Positions 1 through 8,839 of a stretch of 64,000 bases of DNA are shown piece after piece (the stretch's first letter is position 1; every line of letters starts with the position of its first letter). The translations under genes and the position numbers were made by a program. The notes beneath the pieces are model-generated. The model was not told the origin of the DNA, ran no database searches, and worked only from the letters and a program-made list of their open reading frames with translations. The DNA comes from an uncultured bacterium (GTDB lineage Bacteria; Planctomycetota; Phycisphaerae; Phycisphaerales; SM1A02), in contig CAITDI010000088.1 of assembly GCA_903891095.1 (NCBI GenBank), forward strand, positions 1-64,000, given 5' to 3'.

Positions 1-153
1 GTTTCGTAGTTTGAGCGCTCCTCAGCGGCGCTTGCCGCCTCGTCGCTCTGGTCGGCCTCGCCGCGAGTGCATCGCGGCGGGCCGCAGGGCGGTTGGCGTC
101 GCGTGGCCCGCTCCGCGGGGCACGCCTCGGTTTTGGGGCGGTTCAGCGTCCGC

Positions 154-372
154 CGTTCCGTGGGCTTCCGCCCAAAGTCTTGAGGTCTCGGGCATTCAAG
201 CTGTTGCAGGCAGCGCGACGCGAGCCGTCGAAGCCGTGAGCCGTCGAAAACCGTGAATGCCCGTCAGGCGTGAGCCTGCGGCGCGGGTTGCGTGAGCCTT
301 CGAAGATCCGACTCCCGCGTCAAGCGTTCCGCGGGCTTCCGCCCAAAGTCTTCAGGACACGGCCATTCGAGC
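154..372. repeat. Direct repeat pair of about 48 bp
   Basis: Positions 154-201 and 325-372 share the block GGGCTTCCGCCCAAAGTCTT and similar flanks, with roughly seven mismatches over 48 bp. GGGCTTCCGCCC is itself a small hairpin. Together with the inverted repeat between them this looks like a cluster of REP-type intergenic repeats. Confidence 0.55.
253..298 (+). repeat. Left arm of a 46-bp inverted repeat flanking the helicase gene
   Basis: This 46-bp block matches the reverse complement of 2725-2770 at 41 of 46 positions. Both start GTGAATGCCCGTCAGGCG (read outward from the helicase) and end in an AGCC core. The pair encloses the lipoprotein and helicase genes. There is no transposase, so a dispersed intergenic repeat is more likely than a transposon end. 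Confidence 0.6.
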
Positions 373-414
373 AACTGGTGGTCAGGAGCCGTCCAGCATG
401 ACCCTTCGCGCCGC

Positions 415-636
415 TCAGTCCTCTTCCGGTTCCTTCGGCTCGCCTGTGATCTTCTCGCCCTGGCGGAACGTCACGCTCTTCGGCGGGTTCTTCGACGCGC
501 GGATGTCGACCTTCTTGCCGCTCTTGGTCGTCCTCGTGGTCTCGCAGGCGCTCGCGCACAGGACGAGCGCGACGGCTGCGGCGAACGCAACGGCGAGGCG
601 GGCTGAACGGTTGGCGGTCTTGGAGTCTCGGGACAT
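415..636 (-). CDS. Small putative lipoprotein (73 aa)
   Basis: A 73-residue protein. It has a charged N-terminus, a hydrophobic stretch at residues 13-29 and a lipobox-like ASAC with Cys31, so it is probably a lipidated envelope protein. The mature part is about 43 residues, polar and Lys/Glu-rich, ending in several acidic residues. The ATG at 636 is preceded by AAGGA at a suitable distance, which sets the start, and TAAGAT lies about 30 nt upstream as a possible -10 element. It is divergent from the helicase gene. I do not recognise a family. Function unknown. Confidence 0.6.
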   Translation of the reverse strand: MSRDSKTANRSARLAVAFAAAVALVLCASACETTRTTKSGKKVDIRASKNPPKSVTFRQGEKITGEPKEPEED

Positions 637-693
637 GCGGGTGAATCCTTCTGCGCGAGTGCGGGCGGGGATCTTACCCGCGGTTTGCCGCGC

Positions 694-699
694 TACTCT
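694..699 (+). promoter_or_regulatory. TACTCT, -10-like hexamer 6 nt before the helicase start
   Basis: TACTCT lies six bases before the GTG at 706. This fits the window-wide pattern of TANNNT boxes placed so that transcription would start at or next to the start codon. No Shine-Dalgarno sequence is visible, consistent with a leaderless transcript. Confidence 0.4.
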
Positions 700-705
700 T
701 GCGGC

Positions 706-2709
706 GTGTCCCTTCTTCCCGCGTATTTCCTTGGTCCGGAGAGCCCGCTTGCTCGCCGCATCGGCGGCTTTGAGTCGCGGCCCGAGCAACTGCGGATGGC
801 GGAAGCGGTGGAGCGCAACCTCGAGTCCAAGGGCCATCTCCTCGTCGAGGCGGGCACGGGCGTCGGCAAGAGCTTTGGCTATCTCGTCCCCGCGATCCGC
901 CGCATCCTCGAGCGGCGCGAGCGCGTCGTCGTGTGCACGCACACGATCTCGCTGCAGGAGCAGATCTTCGACAAGGATGTGCCGCTGCTCAAGGCGGTGA
1001 TTCCCGATGAATTCACCACGGTGCTCTGCAAGGGCCGCGGCAACTACATGTCGCTGCGCCGCATGCGCATCGCCAGCGAGAAGAAGGGCAAGATCTGCCA
1101 CGACGAGGAGGAGCAGCACTCGCTCGACCTCGTCGAGGACTGGGCGTATGAGACGACCGATGGTTCGCTCGCGACGCTGCCGCTGCTGCCGCGGCGCAGC
1201 GTGTGGCAGCATGTCGAGAGCGACGCGGGCAACTGCATGGGCCGCCGCTGCCCGACGTACGACAAGTGCTTCTACCAGTCGGCGCGCCGCCGCATGGAGA
1301 ACGCGGATCTCCTGATCTGCAACCACGCGCTGTTCTTCAGCGATCTCGCGCTGCGTGCAAAGGGCGCGAGCTTTCTGCCCGCGTACGACCACGTGATCTT
1401 CGACGAGGCGCATCACCTCGAGGATGTCGCGAGCGGGCACTTCGGCATCCGCGTGTCCGAGGCGCGCGCGCGCCATGTGCTGCGCACGCTGTACAACGCG
1501 ACGACGGGCAAAGGCACGCTCGCGGGCATCGAGGCGGGCGGGCTTCCGGTCGACGAGGTCGATGGCGCGATCAGCGCGTGCATGGAGGCGCAGGCCGCGT
1601 GCGAGGGATTCTTCGACGGCGTGTGGCGCAAGACCGAGAGCGGCGACGGCGCCAACCGCCAGAGCGGCCGCGTGTCGCAGCCCGATGCGTTCGACAACGA
1701 ACTCTCGCCCGCGCTCGGCGACCTGTCGACGCGGCTCAAGCTGCTGCGCGAGCGCGCGGTCGACGAATCGCTGCAGTTCGACCTCTCGAGCGCCGCGCAG
1801 CGCGTGGCCGATCTCGGGGCGGAAATCGACCTCTTCATCGGCCAGGGCGTCGAGGGCTGCGTCTACTGGGTCGAGCGCGGCAAGCCTGCGTACGGCTCCA
1901 AGCGGCCGTCGATCACGCTGTCGTGCGCGACGATCGACGTCGGCCCGGTGCTGCGCGAACGGCTCTTCTCGATGCCGATCTCGATCACGATGACGAGCGC
2001 CACGCTCGCGGCGACGAGCGACGATTTCTCGCACATCGTCGGCCGCCTCGGCTGCGACGGCGCGCAGAAGCTCGCGCTCGGCAGCCCGTTTGACTACGCG
2101 AGCCAGATGCGCGTGATCGTCGAGGACAACATGCCCGCGCCGGAGAATCCGCGCGCGAACATCGAGCTCGTCCCGCGCATCCTCAAGCATGTCGACGAGA
2201 CCGGCGGCGGCGCGTTCGTGCTGTTCACGAGCTTCCGCGCGCTGCGCGAGGTCGCGGAACGCTGCGCGCCGATCCTGCGCGGCGCGGGCTACCAGGTGTT
2301 CATCCACGGCGAGGACGGCGAGCGCAGCCAGATGCTCAAGAAATTCCGCGAGAGCGAGCGGTCGGTGCTGTTCGGCACGTCGAGCTTCTGGGAAGGCGTC
2401 GACGTGCGCGGCCGCGCGCTGCGCAACGTGATCATCACCAAGCTGCCGTTCGATGTGCCCGACCATCCGCTGATCCAGGCGCGACACGAGCGCATCGAGG
2501 CCAACGGCGGCAATTCGTTCCGCGACGACCAGCTGCCGCGCGCGGTGCTGCGGTTCAAGCAGGGGATCGGACGGCTGATTCGCAGCGCGGATGATTCGGG
2601 GCGGATCGTGATCCTCGATCCGCGGATCGTCACGAAGTTCTACGGCAAGCGGTTCATGGCCGCGCTGCCGGATGGCGTGGAGCCGGAGTTCGCGACGGCG
2701 GTGCAATGA
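706..2709 (+). CDS. dinG: DinG/XPD-family ATP-dependent DNA helicase with Fe-S cluster
   Basis: Superfamily 2 DNA helicase of the Rad3/XPD/DinG type, about 667 residues. Walker A is GTGVGKS near residue 50. The DEAH box in FDEAHHLE is at about 233. Four cysteines (about 108, 177, 182, 188) sit between these motifs, as in the Fe-S domain of XPD and DinG. The C-terminal helicase half has GTSSFWEGVDVRG and QGIGRLIRS, the usual motifs V and VI. Family members unwind 5'-3' at forks, R-loops or damaged DNA. A TTG at 685 is also in frame, but the GTG at 706 follows a -10-like TACTCT and begins where the family usually begins. The gene stands alone, flanked by inverted repeats. Confidence 0.85.
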   Translation: MSLLPAYFLGPESPLARRIGGFESRPEQLRMAEAVERNLESKGHLLVEAGTGVGKSFGYLVPAIRRILERRERVVVCTHTISLQEQIFDKDVPLLKAVIPDEFTTVLCKGRGNYMSLRRMRIASEKKGKICHDEEEQHSLDLVEDWAYETTDGSLATLPLLPRRSVWQHVESDAGNCMGRRCPTYDKCFYQSARRRMENADLLICNHALFFSDLALRAKGASFLPAYDHVIFDEAHHLEDVASGHFGIRVSEARARHVLRTLYNATTGKGTLAGIEAGGLPVDEVDGAISACMEAQAACEGFFDGVWRKTESGDGANRQSGRVSQPDAFDNELSPALGDLSTRLKLLRERAVDESLQFDLSSAAQRVADLGAEIDLFIGQGVEGCVYWVERGKPAYGSKRPSITLSCATIDVGPVLRERLFSMPISITMTSATLAATSDDFSHIVGRLGCDGAQKLALGSPFDYASQMRVIVEDNMPAPENPRANIELVPRILKHVDETGGGAFVLFTSFRALREVAERCAPILRGAGYQVFIHGEDGERSQMLKKFRESERSVLFGTSSFWEGVDVRGRALRNVIITKLPFDVPDHPLIQARHERIEANGGNSFRDDQLPRAVLRFKQGIGRLIRSADDSGRIVILDPRIVTKFYGKRFMAALPDGVEPEFATAVQ

Positions 2710-2724
2710 GCGGGGGTGGGTGTG

Positions 2725-2770
2725 GGCTTGCGCAACCCGTGCCGCAGGCTTGCGCCTGACGGGCATTCAC
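2725..2770 (-). repeat. Right arm of a 46-bp inverted repeat
   Basis: Reverse-complement partner of 253-298, 41 of 46 bases identical. It lies 16 bases after the helicase stop codon, in the convergent gap before the transporter gene. It may act as a 3' mRNA hairpin or as a REP-like element. Confidence 0.6.
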
Positions 2771-2815
2771 CGCTGGTGCAGGCTCGCGCTGCCGAAGTCC
2801 CACGCTGCCGATCCT

Positions 2816-5080
2816 TCACGCTCGCCGCCGCACCAGCACCAGCGGCAGCACCACGCACGCGACGTACATGCAGCAAAGGCTGCCCACGCCCATCACGAGG
2901 CCGAGCGACCGCATGCCGCGATGCTCGGCGAACACCAGCGCGCCGAAGCCGATCGCCGTCGTGAGCGCCGTGAACGCGACCGCGCGCACGGTGCCGCCCA
3001 GCCCTTGGCGATCCTCGTGCGCGCGATGGATGATGTGGATCGCGCTGTCGATGCCGAGGCCGATGAGCATCGGGATCGCAAAGAAATTCGCGAGGTTGAG
3101 CTCGACGCCAAGCGCGGGCATCGCGCCGAGCGACATGCCGACGCCCGCGAGCACCGTTGCCGTCGCGAGCAGCGCCGCGCCGATCTTGCGGAAGTCGAGC
3201 CACGCGATCAGCGTGACCGCGATGATCGACAGCCACGACACGCGCAGAAATGCGTCGCGCATGTCGACGATCGATTCGAGTTGCGTGACCGGCACGCCGG
3301 TGGCGTTCGGATCGATCCACCTTGTGGACTCGACGAACGGCGCGAGCCATCGTTCCTCCCACGCGTCGTTGCGCGGGAAGTATTGCACCAGCAGCTTGCC
3401 GTTCGGCGACACCATGCGGTCACGCACCGCCGCGGGGAGCACGTCGCGCAGGGACAGACGCGCGCCTTCGATGATCTCCCGCGCGGCCCGCGACGCGGGC
3501 GTGGTCTCCGAAAGTGGCGGAAGCGGCTGCGGCGCCGCATCGGCGACCTTCTTGCGAAGTGCGGCGCGCGACGGAGTGTCGAGCTTGACCACGGACAGCG
3601 CGGATTCCGTGCGCGCGATCGCCGGTTGGTTCTTGGCTGCGGCCTCGAATGCCGAGACTTGCTCGAGCGAATCCGCCATCGACACGGCGTACCACGACGC
3701 GCCCGGGCTGTCGTCGAGCAGCCGCCGTTCCCAGCGCACGCTGTCGATTCCCGACGCCTGAAGCTCGAGCAAGTTGGATTGGAATCCGAACGCCCACGGC
3801 AATCCCGCCAGGCATGCGACGACGGGCAGGCAGGCGATGGCCAGCGTCGATGTGCGCGGCCGCGCGAGCACAGGCGCGGGCGGTGTCGGTGGCTCGGCGC
3901 CCTTCGGGTCGCCCGCGATCACGAGCAGCGCGGGCAGCACGGTGACCATCGCGATCGCGCACAGCAGCAGTCCCGCTCCCGCGACGATCCCGAGTTCGCG
4001 CAAGCCGCCGAAATCCGTCGCGAGCGCGAGAAAGAACACGGTCGCCGAACCGATCGCGCCCGTGAGCGTGCCGGGTCCCACCGAGATCAGCGACGCGCGC
4101 ACCGCATCGGCGCGCGACATGCGCCGCCGCATTTCGCCGTATCGGCTCACAACATGCACGCCGTAGTCGAGGCCCGCGCCGACGAGCACCAGCATGAACA
4201 CCACCGAAAGCAGCGTGAGCCGTCCGACCAGGATCGTCGCCGCGCCGTAGGTCCACGCGCTCGCGACCGCGAACGCCGCGACCGCCAGCAGCGGCCGCCG
4301 AATCCCGCGGAACGCGATGATGAACAACGCCGTGATCACGACGAGCGAGCCAAGGCTCGCGCGCGCCATGTCGAGGTTCGCGGTCGACATCTCGTCGGCC
4401 TGCAGCACGGGCTTTCCTGTGAGGCCGATCTCGACGCGCGGATGCGCGGCGCGCACGCCGTCGAGTTCCGCGCGGATCGCCGCGATCGACTCCGCGAACG
4501 GCTCGAGCGCGGTGAAGTCCTTCGCGGGCATCGCCTCGACGACGAGCAGCTTGCCGCCCGGCGCGCGCAGATACTCGGGCTTGCGCGCCTCGCTCAGTTG
4601 CCGCGCGACCAGCGGATGCTCGCGCTCTTGGCCCTGCGCGACCGCCGCGATCGCGGGTGCCGCCGCGGCCATCGCCGCGAGCTCGGCGTCGCTCGCCGCC
4701 CACGATGCGAGTCGCCACTGTTCGACAGGCTCGATGCGCGCGGACACGCGCGTGACGGCGCCGCGTTGCGCGAGTTCCGCGAGTCCCTGCGCGATGTCGT
4801 CGACGGCGCGCTCCGCTTCGGCTGGATCGCCCTTCGGATCGACGGCGATGATCACGCCCTCGAGGTCGCCGAATTCCGCCTGAAACGCGCGGTATTCACG
4901 CATGAACGGACGGCTCGGCGAGATCAGCGAATCGGTGTCGCCGTCGATCGCGAGCCGCGCAACGCCGAGCCAGGCGCCGATCAGCGCAAGCAGCGTCGCG
5001 ACCGCGAGCACGGTCCGCGGCCGTGTCGTCACCAGAGCGGCGAGCCGCGCGATCGGGCTGCGATCGCCGTGATCCGTCAC
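2816..5080 (-). CDS. MMPL/RND-family transporter, HpnN-like
   Basis: A 754-residue inner-membrane protein with the duplicated RND/MMPL plan. TM1 is at about 20-45, then a periplasmic loop to about 245, a five-helix bundle at about 245-385, TM7 at about 415-430, a second loop, and a second bundle from about 615 to the end. Conserved pieces are GAGLDYGVHVVSRYGE in the first bundle and GLGIDSAIHIIHRAHE in the second. The GTG start at 5080 overlaps the aminotransferase stop as GTGA, so the two genes are translationally coupled. The arrangement and the aminotransferase partner recall HpnN, which moves hopanoids to the outer membrane in other bacteria. That substrate is inferred. The family also contains lipid and drug exporters. 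Confidence 0.8.
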   Translation of the reverse strand: MTDHGDRSPIARLAALVTTRPRTVLAVATLLALIGAWLGVARLAIDGDTDSLISPSRPFMREYRAFQAEFGDLEGVIIAVDPKGDPAEAERAVDDIAQGLAELAQRGAVTRVSARIEPVEQWRLASWAASDAELAAMAAAAPAIAAVAQGQEREHPLVARQLSEARKPEYLRAPGGKLLVVEAMPAKDFTALEPFAESIAAIRAELDGVRAAHPRVEIGLTGKPVLQADEMSTANLDMARASLGSLVVITALFIIAFRGIRRPLLAVAAFAVASAWTYGAATILVGRLTLLSVVFMLVLVGAGLDYGVHVVSRYGEMRRRMSRADAVRASLISVGPGTLTGAIGSATVFFLALATDFGGLRELGIVAGAGLLLCAIAMVTVLPALLVIAGDPKGAEPPTPPAPVLARPRTSTLAIACLPVVACLAGLPWAFGFQSNLLELQASGIDSVRWERRLLDDSPGASWYAVSMADSLEQVSAFEAAAKNQPAIARTESALSVVKLDTPSRAALRKKVADAAPQPLPPLSETTPASRAAREIIEGARLSLRDVLPAAVRDRMVSPNGKLLVQYFPRNDAWEERWLAPFVESTRWIDPNATGVPVTQLESIVDMRDAFLRVSWLSIIAVTLIAWLDFRKIGAALLATATVLAGVGMSLGAMPALGVELNLANFFAIPMLIGLGIDSAIHIIHRAHEDRQGLGGTVRAVAFTALTTAIGFGALVFAEHRGMRSLGLVMGVGSLCCMYVACVVLPLVLVRRRA

Positions 5081-6480
5081 GGCGCCGACGCTTCCTTCTT
5101 GCCGCCGAACATCGCGTTGCGCCCGAGCCGCGCGAGCAGGCTCACCGGCGAACTCGCGCGGTGGAGCTGCGTCATCACATCCTCGAACGCACGCAGGAAC
5201 CACTGCACGTCGCTCTCGTCGATCACCAGCGGCGGGATCAGCTTGACCACATCCTGGTTGTGGCCCGCGACCTGGCAGATAATGCGGTGATCCTCCATCA
5301 GCGGGATCACGACGGCCTGCGCGAAGAGATTCTTGTCCATCGCGTGCGTCGCGGTCCACGCCGCGCGCAGCATGAGCGACTTGGGCGCGCCGAACTCGAT
5401 GCCGATCATCAGCCCGCGCTGGCGCACTTCCTTGATCATCTCGAAGCGCGGCTTCATCGCGTCGACGCCGGCCTTGATCATCGCGCCCATCTTTGCGGCG
5501 TTGTCCGCAGCGCGCGCCTCGTCGTACGCGGCGAGCGACGCGAGTCCCGCGGTCATCGCCATCGCGCCCTGGTGGAACGTCGACGAATGCACGATCGCGC
5601 GATCGAGCGTGGTGAAGACCTTCTTCCACACCTCGGCGCGCACGAGCACCGCGCCGACAGGCACGTAGCCGCCCGAGAGCGCCTTCGACAGGATCACCAT
5701 GTCAGGCTCGACATCGCCCTCCTGGTCGATCGCGAGGAACGATCCCGTGCGGCCGAGTCCCGTCTGCACCTCGTCGGCGACAAACAGCGCGCCGTACTTG
5801 TGGCACAGCCGCGCGGCGGCCGCGAGATATCCAGGCGAGTGGATGTTCACGCCCTTGCCTTGGATCGGCTCGATCACGAACGCCGCGACGTCGCCGCGTG
5901 CGAGCTCGCGCTCAAGCGCCGCGAGGTCGTCGAACGCGACCATGCGGCACTCGGGCAGGAACGGCGCGAAACCCTCGCGGAAACTCTCGCAACCGTTGAT
6001 CGACACCGACCCGCTGGAAAGCCCGTGAAACGCCTTCGGTGCGTGGAGCAGGGCGGGCCGACCTGTCGCGCACTTGGCGAACTTGATCGCGGCCTCGACG
6101 CCCTCGGTCCCAGAATTCGTGAAAAACACGTAGTCGAGTCCACGGCCGACGCGGCGCTTGAGTTCCTCCGCCAGCAGCCCCGAAAGCAGCGGCGCCTCGA
6201 ACTGCACCATCGTCGGAAGGTCGAGCGCGAGATAGTCGGCGAGCGCCTTCTTGATCGTCGGGTGGTTGCGCCCGAAGTTGCAGACCGCGTAGCCGCCGAG
6301 GAAGTCGAGGTACTTGTGGCCCCGATCGTCCCACAGATGCGCGCCCTGGGCTCGGGTGTAAACGTTGTCGTAGCCAATGGTTCGGAGCACCGTCGCAAAG
6401 CGCGGATTGATGTGCGCAGCATGCAGCTCAGCGTTGCGGCCGGCGTGCTTGGCGAGCGTTGATGCGAGGTCGAAGGTCAC
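5077..6480 (-). CDS. Class III PLP aminotransferase, HpnO-like
   Basis: A 467-residue fold-type I PLP enzyme. The signature around the cofactor lysine is SKALSGGYVP, with Lys at about residue 266. Upstream are TNSGTEGVEAAIKFAK (phosphate-binding loop) and ADEVQTGLGRTG. It has features I recall from HpnO, which aminates the hopanoid side chain: INPRF near the N-terminus, YLDFLGGYAVCNFGRNHP, IGIEFGAPKSL and a QVAGHNQDVVKL tail. The generic alternative is an ornithine/acetylornithine/GABA-type transaminase. The start is a GTG at 6480, since an in-frame stop lies four codons upstream, and no clear Shine-Dalgarno site is visible. It heads a two-gene operon with the RND transporter. Confidence 0.78.
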   Translation of the reverse strand: MTFDLASTLAKHAGRNAELHAAHINPRFATVLRTIGYDNVYTRAQGAHLWDDRGHKYLDFLGGYAVCNFGRNHPTIKKALADYLALDLPTMVQFEAPLLSGLLAEELKRRVGRGLDYVFFTNSGTEGVEAAIKFAKCATGRPALLHAPKAFHGLSSGSVSINGCESFREGFAPFLPECRMVAFDDLAALERELARGDVAAFVIEPIQGKGVNIHSPGYLAAAARLCHKYGALFVADEVQTGLGRTGSFLAIDQEGDVEPDMVILSKALSGGYVPVGAVLVRAEVWKKVFTTLDRAIVHSSTFHQGAMAMTAGLASLAAYDEARAADNAAKMGAMIKAGVDAMKPRFEMIKEVRQRGLMIGIEFGAPKSLMLRAAWTATHAMDKNLFAQAVVIPLMEDHRIICQVAGHNQDVVKLIPPLVIDESDVQWFLRAFEDVMTQLHRASSPVSLLARLGRNAMFGGKKEASAP

Positions 6481-6738
6481 GGTCGAGAGTCACAGTGCGA
6501 AAGTCACAGTTCGAAAGTCGCGGCGCGTTCGAGAGAAGTTGCTCAAAGAGCCCCGGCGAACTGAGAGACCCGCCGCGCCGAAGCGGAAGTGTAGCGAGCG
6601 CCGCATCGCATTCCCGCGTTCCTCCCCTCGGATGATCTTCGGGGAACAACGGAAGTTCTCGTATTTGTGCATGGAGTTTTTCGCTCCTGCTTTACGATCG
6701 CGACATTCCAGGTGTGAGCTCTCATGGAAGGACGACCC
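6481..6738. promoter_or_regulatory. Divergent intergenic region with 14-bp tandem repeat
   Basis: This separates the minus-strand aminotransferase from the plus-strand haloperoxidase and must hold both promoters. Starting at 6476, units reading GTCACAGTxCGAAA repeat three times with period 13-14 and overlap the aminotransferase start. On the minus strand this places TGTGAC boxes 14 bp apart, which could bind a regulator. The right part is AT-richer (about 6640-6710), a likely promoter zone for the haloperoxidase gene, but I cannot name exact boxes. Confidence 0.35.
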
Positions 6739-8757
6739 ATGTGCGAGTTCGGTAGATGGCTTTCCGGCTGTGTCTTTTCCGCATGCCTGCTCGCAGGCTT
6801 CGCGACTCCCGCGGTCGCCGATCAATCGATCGCGCGACAGTGGGATGACGTGATGCTCTCCGGAATCAAGCGCGACCGAGTGCGGCCGCCGGTGCAGGCT
6901 CGCAACCTCTTCCACATGTCGGTGGCGATGTACGACGCCTGGGGCGCGTACGACCCGACCATTCGCCCGTACTTCTTCAACGAGAAGATCGTCGCCGCCA
7001 ACGTCGACGCGGCGCGCCGCGAGTCGATCTCGTACGCGGCGTATCGCATCCTCAAGTCGCGGTTCGCGCTCAGCCCGAACGTGACCTCGATCTACGCGAC
7101 GCTCGACGCCAAGATGGCTGCGCTCGGCTACTCGACCGCGGTCACCACCACCGTCGGCAACTCGCCGGCGGCCGTGGGCAACCGCATCGCGCTGCAGCTG
7201 ATGGACATCGCGTACAACGACAATTCGCACGAGGAGATCGACCACGCGTCGTATCCCGGCACCTACCTCGACGTGAACCCCGCGCTCATCGTGTCGCTGC
7301 CGTTCAATCCGACGGTGCTCTATCCGACGCGCTACCAGCCGCTGGCGCTGAGCTTCTTCGTCGATCAGAACGGCAATCCCGTGCCGGGCGGCTATCCCGC
7401 CAAGGTCGCGCCGTTCTGGGGATTCGTGACGCCGTTCGGCCTGCAGCCGAGCGACATGGATCCCGCGCGTCCGGGCGTGCTGCTCGCTGCGCCGCAACCG
7501 CCCGTGCTCAACGGCATCGGCGACGACACGTGGCGCGCGGGGCACGAAGGCGTGCTGCACTTCTCGAGCATGCTCACGCCCGACGACGGCGCGCTGATCG
7601 ACATCTCGCCCGCCTCGATGGGCAACAACACGCTCGGCACCAACGATGGCGTCGGACGCCCGCTGAATCCCGTCACGGGCCAGCCGTACGCACCGAACGT
7701 CGTCAAGCGCGGCGACTGGGCGCGCTGCCTCGCCGAATTCTGGGCGGACGGTCCCAACTCCACGACCCCGCCCGGTCACTGGAACGAACTCGCGAGCGCC
7801 GTCGTCGAGAACCCGCTCTTCGTCCGCCGCATGGGTGGCAAGGGCCCCGTGCTCGATCCGCTCGAGTGGGACGTCAAGATGTATCTCGCGCTCAACGGCG
7901 CACTGCATGACGCGGCGATCACCGCGTGGGGCATCAAGGGCTACTACGACACGATGCGCCCGATCGGCGCGATCCGCTACCTCGCGCAGAACGGCCAGTG
8001 CTCCGACACCACGCTGCCCTCGTACAACGCGAACGGCCTGCACCTCGCGCCTGGCGTCGTCGAGCTCATCACGCCCGCGACCACCGCGCCAGGGCAGCGG
8101 CATCAGGATCTCGCGGGATACGAAGGCAAGGTCGCTGCGGTCTCGTGGCCGGGCGCGCCCGCGAGCCCTGCGAACACCTACTCGGGCGTCGAGTGGATCC
8201 TCGCGGGCAACTGGACCTCGTACCAGCGTCCGACGTTCGTGACGCCGCCGTTCCCCGGCTTCGTGTCGGGTCACTCGACGTATAGCCGCGCTGGCGCGGA
8301 GATGCTCACGCGGCTCACCGGCTCGCCGTACTTCCCGGGTGGCATGGCCACCTACACCTGCAATCGCAACGAATTCCTCGTGTTCGAGGATGGTCCGTCG
8401 CAGACGTTCAGCTTCCAGTGGGCGACGTACTACGACGCCGCCGACAACTCGGGACAGTCGCGCATCTACGGCGGCATTCACCCGGAGTTTGACGACCTTC
8501 CCGGCCGCGTGCTCGGCTCGCAGGTCGCGGCGAAGGCGCATGCGAAGGCGATGTCGGTGTTCGTGCCGATCACTCCCGCGTCGTGCCAAGCGGATTTCAA
8601 CCACGACTACCACGTCGACTCGCAGGACCTCGCCTCGCTGCTGAGCGCGTGGGGCAGCCCCAAGTCTGCGTACGACCTCACCGGCGATGGCCAGGTGAAC
8701 GCGGCGGACATCTCGGCGTTCCTCGGAGCGTGGGGGCCGTGCCCGGTGGGCCAGTGA
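6739..8757 (+). CDS. Vanadium-dependent haloperoxidase with dockerin-like tail (paralogue 1)
   Basis: Secreted 672-residue protein. Residues 1-28 form a signal peptide ending A-V-A-D. The PAP2/vanadium-haloperoxidase domain shows the whole vanadate-binding set: K400-x6-R407-P408, S510-G511-H512, and S574-R575-x5-H581-x3-D585. Family enzymes bind vanadate and use H2O2 to oxidise halides, and some act as phosphatases. The last 55 residues hold two EF-hand-like dockerin repeats (D-F-N-H-D-Y... and D-L-T-G-D-G...), typical of planctomycete surface proteins. An ATG at 6724 is also in frame, but GGAAGGA lies correctly before the ATG at 6739. The next gene is a full-length paralogue with the same residue numbering. 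Confidence 0.85.
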   Translation: MCEFGRWLSGCVFSACLLAGFATPAVADQSIARQWDDVMLSGIKRDRVRPPVQARNLFHMSVAMYDAWGAYDPTIRPYFFNEKIVAANVDAARRESISYAAYRILKSRFALSPNVTSIYATLDAKMAALGYSTAVTTTVGNSPAAVGNRIALQLMDIAYNDNSHEEIDHASYPGTYLDVNPALIVSLPFNPTVLYPTRYQPLALSFFVDQNGNPVPGGYPAKVAPFWGFVTPFGLQPSDMDPARPGVLLAAPQPPVLNGIGDDTWRAGHEGVLHFSSMLTPDDGALIDISPASMGNNTLGTNDGVGRPLNPVTGQPYAPNVVKRGDWARCLAEFWADGPNSTTPPGHWNELASAVVENPLFVRRMGGKGPVLDPLEWDVKMYLALNGALHDAAITAWGIKGYYDTMRPIGAIRYLAQNGQCSDTTLPSYNANGLHLAPGVVELITPATTAPGQRHQDLAGYEGKVAAVSWPGAPASPANTYSGVEWILAGNWTSYQRPTFVTPPFPGFVSGHSTYSRAGAEMLTRLTGSPYFPGGMATYTCNRNEFLVFEDGPSQTFSFQWATYYDAADNSGQSRIYGGIHPEFDDLPGRVLGSQVAAKAHAKAMSVFVPITPASCQADFNHDYHVDSQDLASLLSAWGSPKSAYDLTGDGQVNAADISAFLGAWGPCPVGQ

Positions 8758-8806
8758 TCATCGCTTGATGAACCTCGCATGCGTTGTGATAGGCGCTTGC
8801 ACGCGC

Positions 8807-8839
8807 GGCGCGGTCGACGGACCGCGCCGTGCTGTTTTT
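8807..8839 (+). terminator. Rho-independent terminator after haloperoxidase 1
   Basis: GGCGCGGTC and GACCGCGCC pair perfectly around a GACG tetraloop (8807-8828), followed after six bases by TTTTT at 8835-8839. It lies 50 bp after the stop codon and separates the two haloperoxidase genes into independent transcripts. Confidence 0.65.

Larger units (their letters stand above)
1..414. other. Non-coding stretch with dispersed repeats
   Basis: I see no gene that I can support here. Open frames exist on both strands but have the Arg/Ala/Pro-rich composition of frame shadows in GC-rich DNA and no ribosome binding sites. The stretch carries a direct repeat pair (154-201 and 325-372) and one arm of a long inverted repeat whose partner lies beyond the helicase gene at 2725-2770. 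The left edge of the window may cut an upstream gene or its 3' region. Confidence 0.5.

Noticed and set aside
415-2766. A 783-codon open frame on the minus strand opposite the helicase gene
   Set aside because: Except for its last 73 codons it is an Arg/His/Ala-rich shadow of the helicase frame. Only the small lipoprotein at 415-636 has a signal sequence and a ribosome site.
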